Source: DASUUR01 sp036373975
GTDB taxonomy: Bacteria; Patescibacteriota; Saccharimonadia; Saccharimonadales; Saccharimonadaceae
Length of the DNA stretch: 30,966 bases
Reading direction: 5' to 3'
Assembly (NCBI GenBank): GCA_036373975.1
Contig: DASUUR010000003.1
Location: 1 to 30,966 of the forward strand
This document shows, piece by piece, positions 28,241 through 30,966 of the stretch (its first letter is position 1; each line of letters begins with the position of its first letter). The translations under genes and the position numbers were made by a program. The notes beneath the pieces are model-generated. The model was not told the origin of the DNA and searched no databases. It was given only the letters and a program-made list of their open reading frames with translations.

Positions 28241-28260
28241 TTTGTTATACTACGGGAACA

Positions 28261-29064
28261 ATGACAGTTAAAATTTATTCTTGGAATGTGAACGGGATTA
28301 GAGCAGTTGTCAAAAAGGGACTGTTCGAGTCTTTTATTAGTAAGCATCAGCCAGATATCTTGTGTCTGCAGGAAACAAAAGCTGAGCAAGGCCAGGCCGA
28401 AGTAGACCTCGCTGATTACGAGGAGTATTGGAATTCAGCCACCAAAAAAGGCTACTCTGGTACTGCGATTTTTACCAAAACCAAGCCAATAAGCGTCACT
28501 AATGGTTTTGCCGATGATATCGCTAAAAAACACGGGCTTGTTGCCGATACTTACGGGGACCCGGCAGCCGAAGGGCGCGTAATTACTGCCGAGTTCGAAA
28601 AGTTTTATATCGTGACCGTCTACACCCCAAACAGTAAGGGTGACCTTTCGCGACTCGGACTGCGTCACAAACAGTGGGACCCAGCCTTCCTTGAACACTG
28701 CCAGACCCTTGAAAAAGACAAGCCGGTAATCTTTTGCGGCGACCTTAACGTTGCCCACACCGAAGATGACCTTGCCCACCCTAAACCCAACGTAGGCAAA
28801 CACGGCTTTACCAACGAAGAGCGGGAAGGTTTTGATAAGTTCCTTGAGGCAGGCTACACCGACACCTTTCGTATGTTTACCCAAGGCAACGGACACTACA
28901 GCTGGTGGACCCACTGGGCAAACGCTCGCGCTCGTAATGTTGGCTGGCGTATCGACTATTTTCTGGTTTCTTCCGGCCTAAAAAACAAGGTAAAGAGCGC
29001 TCAAATTCATGCAGACGTCATGGGCTCAGACCATTGCCCGGTGAGCATTGAGCTCGAGGTATAG
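28261..29064 (+). CDS. xth: Exonuclease III / AP endonuclease
   Basis: This is a 267-aa Mg-dependent DNA repair nuclease of the EEP fold that cleaves abasic sites. SWNVNGIRA (N9), LQETK (E38), FCGDLNVAHT (Asp and Asn of the active site), the loop with WTHWANARARNVGWRIDYFLV, and a terminal GSDHCPV (Asp-His pair) give a complete active site. TATACT (28246-28251) ends 9 nt before the ATG. It begins a tight run with the MazG-like and Nudix genes, 2 nt from the next start codon, so a joint role in oxidative or nucleotide-pool damage is a reasonable inference. Confidence 0.96.
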   Translation: MTVKIYSWNVNGIRAVVKKGLFESFISKHQPDILCLQETKAEQGQAEVDLADYEEYWNSATKKGYSGTAIFTKTKPISVTNGFADDIAKKHGLVADTYGDPAAEGRVITAEFEKFYIVTVYTPNSKGDLSRLGLRHKQWDPAFLEHCQTLEKDKPVIFCGDLNVAHTEDDLAHPKPNVGKHGFTNEEREGFDKFLEAGYTDTFRMFTQGNGHYSWWTHWANARARNVGWRIDYFLVSSGLKNKVKSAQIHADVMGSDHCPVSIELEV

Positions 29065-29066
29065 GC

Positions 29067-29462
29067 GTGTCAGACATACCCGTCCCTCAAAGCGACAAAA
29101 CCTTTGAAGAAATAAGCAAGCAAATCTGGGACCACACCTTTGCTCGCAACTGGCAGCACAATCCACCTAGGAGCCTTGTCATTTCTATTGCACTCGAGGC
29201 CAACGAACTTTTAGAGCATTTCCAGTGGCAAGATCAGTCAGTAGGCAACAAAGAAGAGTTAGCGGCTGAACTGGCAGATATATTTATTTACGCCTTTCAA
29301 TTTGCACATCGCTATAATATTGATATACCGCAAGCAATTGAGACAAAGTTACAAAAAGCAGGCGAGAAGTATCCGATTGAGGACTTTAAAGATAAAAGTA
29401 AAGAGGAGCAACGTAAGGCCTGGATTGCCAAGAAAACCAGCTACAAGAAAAATGGGCTATGA
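29067..29462 (+). CDS. MazG-like nucleotide pyrophosphohydrolase
   Basis: This is a 131-aa all-alpha NTP-PPase close to the dCTPase/RS21-C6 type, which hydrolyses non-canonical or excess dNTPs to monophosphates. The metal motif EXXE-EXXD is visible as EANE (44-47) and ELAD (68-71), 20 residues apart. WDHTFARNWQHNPPRSL precedes it, and IETKLQKAGEKYP after it is typical. The start codon is GTG 29067, 2 nt after the xth stop; its stop overlaps the Nudix start as ATGA. Substrate preference is not shown by sequence. Confidence 0.91.
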   Translation: MSDIPVPQSDKTFEEISKQIWDHTFARNWQHNPPRSLVISIALEANELLEHFQWQDQSVGNKEELAAELADIFIYAFQFAHRYNIDIPQAIETKLQKAGEKYPIEDFKDKSKEEQRKAWIAKKTSYKKNGL

Positions 29463-29956
29463 CACAATATTGCACACTTCTTTTTCTGCGTAAGGGCGAC
29501 CAAATCTTGTTAGCCATGAAAAAACGTGGCTTTGGCATGGGCAAATGGCATGGAATGGGGGGCAAGATTGAGCTGGGCGAAACAATCCAGCAAGCTGCTA
29601 TCCGGGAGTGCCAAGAGGAGATAGGCGTCACACCGCTGAAGCTCATTCCGGCCGCTGAACATGACTTCGCCATGGAGGACCCCCAAACAGGTCCGTGGCA
29701 TATTTATATGTATGTGTACGTTTGCGAGGAATGGGAAGGCGAACCCGCCGAGACAGACGAAATGGCCCCAAAGTGGTTCAATGAAGAAGACATCCCGTAC
29801 GACTTAATGTGGCAAGATAACCCATTTTGGCTACCGCAAGTGCTTGAGGGAGCGAAGGTGCATGGCACTTACCGGTTTGACATATACAATGACATGCTTG
29901 AACATACGGTCACAACTGTCGCTACCCTCCCAAGCGAAGGTGATATGTTACGATGA
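29459..29956 (+). CDS. Nudix hydrolase resembling MTH1 (NUDT1)
   Basis: This is a 165-aa Nudix protein. The complete Nudix box lies at residues 35-57 (G35, E41, R49-E50, E53-E54, G56). Outside the box it shares features of animal MTH1: MKKRGFG before the box, DEMAPKWF with a following IPYDLMW, then FWLP and a final HGTYRF. In MTH1, Asp and Trp residues in the DEM...W segment recognise oxidised purines, so hydrolysis of 8-oxo-dGTP or related nucleotides is the best inference. It follows the MazG-like gene with an ATGA overlap and overlaps the next gene in the same way. Confidence 0.93.
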   Translation: MTQYCTLLFLRKGDQILLAMKKRGFGMGKWHGMGGKIELGETIQQAAIRECQEEIGVTPLKLIPAAEHDFAMEDPQTGPWHIYMYVYVCEEWEGEPAETDEMAPKWFNEEDIPYDLMWQDNPFWLPQVLEGAKVHGTYRFDIYNDMLEHTVTTVATLPSEGDMLR

Positions 29957-30753
29957 TCACCCCTGCCGACAAATACTGGCAACGACAAGATCCTTTGCAG
30001 CCGCTCTTTCCAGATATTGAATGGAGTAAGCCTGAGCAGCGCACACATGCTGGCAGGCTAGCCATTATTGGTGGAAATAAGCTCGGGTTTTCGGCGATAG
30101 TTGCCGCCTACGACGAGGCGCGCAAGGCAGGCATCGGTGAAGCCCGCGCCGTACTACCTGATGCTTTAAAAAAGAGTATTCCAGCAACCATTACAGATAT
30201 TGTATTTGCGCCAACTAATCTATCGGGCGGCTTTTCAAAAGACGCCGAGGAACAGCTGCGAGCGACGATGCAGTGGAGTACCATGACCTTGCTCATTGGT
30301 GATGCTGGCAGGAACTCGGAAACGGCAATATTATACGAGGAACTCGCTAAACAATACACCGGGCCTTTGACCATTACACGCGACGCCGTTGATCTACTCA
30401 AAAACACTACGCATACGTTAGTTGAGCGGCCCGACACACTCCTTGTAGTGTCGTTCGTCCAACTCCAAAAGATCTTTCAGGCGGTGTATTACCCTAAAGT
30501 ACTTACTTTTACGATGTCGCTGCTTGCACTTGTTGAAGCTCTGCATAAATTCACCACCACATACCCAGTCATACTTGCAGTTCTCCACAACGAGCAACTT
30601 ATCGTGAGCCATGCCGGAAGAGTGGTGACCACCCCGTGGCAGCAGCCGATGGCTATCTGGCGAGGAAGCGTTGCGACGCGCATGGCAACCTACTGGTCAT
30701 GGCACAGCAATCGGCCACTTGAAGCCATCAGCAGCAGTATAGTTGGAATTTAA
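29953..30753 (+). CDS. NAD(P)HX dehydratase (NNRD/YjeF C-terminal)-like protein, probably degenerate
   Basis: This is a 266-aa protein with ribokinase-like features. HAGRLAIIGGNKLGFSAIVAAY and the following ARKAGIGEARAVLPDALKK resemble the Gly-rich start and AL(R/K)xGAG segment of ADP-dependent NAD(P)H-hydrate dehydratases. Later, where the family has the catalytic GxGD motif, only TFTMSLLALVEALHKF is visible, so the key Asp is probably missing. It may be an inactive or altered member; that similarity is judged by eye. It overlaps the Nudix gene as ATGA and ends the co-transcribed run. An AT-rich region follows. Confidence 0.6.
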   Translation: MITPADKYWQRQDPLQPLFPDIEWSKPEQRTHAGRLAIIGGNKLGFSAIVAAYDEARKAGIGEARAVLPDALKKSIPATITDIVFAPTNLSGGFSKDAEEQLRATMQWSTMTLLIGDAGRNSETAILYEELAKQYTGPLTITRDAVDLLKNTTHTLVERPDTLLVVSFVQLQKIFQAVYYPKVLTFTMSLLALVEALHKFTTTYPVILAVLHNEQLIVSHAGRVVTTPWQQPMAIWRGSVATRMATYWSWHSNRPLEAISSSIVGI

Positions 30754-30787
30754 CTATAATATGTTATAATTATTAACTATTAACTCT

Positions 30788-30966
30788 ATGGCAAATTACG
30801 AATCCTTTCCCATACCTCGATCTTTCAGCAGCGAGGAAAAAGCTGCTGAAAAGTATATTGAGTGTGGCTTTTTTGACGAAGCTGAGGAGATTCTGCAGGC
30901 CGAAGCCCTGCGTAACCGCGAAAACAGCTCGCGCCTTACGGCAAAGCGTATTGGGCTACCTTTTCA
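30788..30966 (+). CDS. Partial gene of unknown function, cut by the window end
   Basis: Fifty-nine residues are visible from ATG 30788. They are polar and probably helical (EEKAAEKYIECGFFDEAEEI, then LQAEALRNRENSSRLTAKRI). I recognise no domain. Two TATAAT boxes lie upstream at 30755-30760 and 30765-30770. The nearer one ends 17 nt before the ATG, so this gene has a short leader without a clear Shine-Dalgarno site. Codon use is like the housekeeping genes. Confidence 0.6.
   Translation, partial: MANYESFPIPRSFSSEEKAAEKYIECGFFDEAEEILQAEALRNRENSSRLTAKRIGLPF

Noticed and set aside
1..30966. CRISPR array or insertion sequence
   Set aside because: No spaced direct repeats and no transposase-like frame or terminal inverted repeats were found by reading.
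1..30966. UGA recoded as an amino acid (Gracilibacteria/Absconditabacteria code)
   Set aside because: TGA ends the MazG-like and Nudix genes at the expected family lengths and in ATGA overlaps, so it is a normal stop.

Overview
The window looks like a compact bacterial chromosome of the Candidatus Saccharibacteria (TM7) / Patescibacteria type. This is inferred from gene content and layout, because no rRNA or other phylogenetic marker is present to settle it. Supporting points are very short intergenic spaces, convergent genes that overlap by 4-11 bp, a complete F1Fo ATP synthase operon beside very few biosynthetic genes, a TRAM-type RNA methyltransferase without an Fe-S site, and an orphan corrinoid adenosyltransferase. 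UGA is used as a stop codon by several genes (for example the MazG-like and Nudix genes), so the UGA recoding of Gracilibacteria/Absconditabacteria does not apply. I see no tRNA, rRNA, CRISPR array, insertion sequence or integrase.

Two kinds of gene are interleaved. The first is a moderate-GC housekeeping set: a Bcp peroxiredoxin; two type IV pilin-like proteins flanking a TrmA/RlmD-like methyltransferase; a large UvrD-family helicase-nuclease; a Dus tRNA dihydrouridine synthase; a STAS-less SulP transporter; atpZ-B-E-F-H-A-G-D-C on the minus strand; a mini zinc-site protein; a glutaredoxin; an ABC-F ATPase; a cobO-like / 3-methyladenine glycosylase / thermonuclease run; an alpha/beta hydrolase; two glycosyltransferases; pyrH; smpB; and a nucleotide-hygiene and DNA-repair run (exonuclease III, MazG-like, MTH1-like Nudix, NNRD-like). 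Many of these genes have a TATAMT-like -10 box only 6-10 nt before the start codon, so their transcripts should be leaderless or nearly so.

The second kind is a set of small genes with GC-rich codon use that I cannot assign to families. They sit in self-contained transcription cassettes at about 27-510 (minus), 461-971, 1475-2432 (three genes), 8918-9209, 9249-9827, 19478-20001 (minus) and 21705-22088. Most have an AT-rich sigma-70-like promoter with 17-nt spacing, a leader of roughly 23-75 nt, a Shine-Dalgarno site and a long GC-rich hairpin after the stop. Two also carry notable RNA structure: a hairpin that buries a Shine-Dalgarno site (1824-1887), and a multi-stem RNA of about 190 nt after a small ORF (9642-9827). 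These cassettes are the most unusual part of the window.

Layout: 1-2432 is cassette-rich, with bcp embedded; 2496-8928 holds pilins, methyltransferase, an unknown protein and the helicase-nuclease; 8918-9827 holds two cassettes; 9872-12134 holds dus and sulP; 12297-18869 is the ATP synthase operon; 18955-22088 holds small redox and zinc genes, ABC-F and two cassettes; 22121-24695 is the cobO / AAG / nuclease / hydrolase group; 24692-27700 holds glycosyltransferases and pyrH; 27779-30966 holds smpB, the nucleotide-hygiene run and a truncated last gene.
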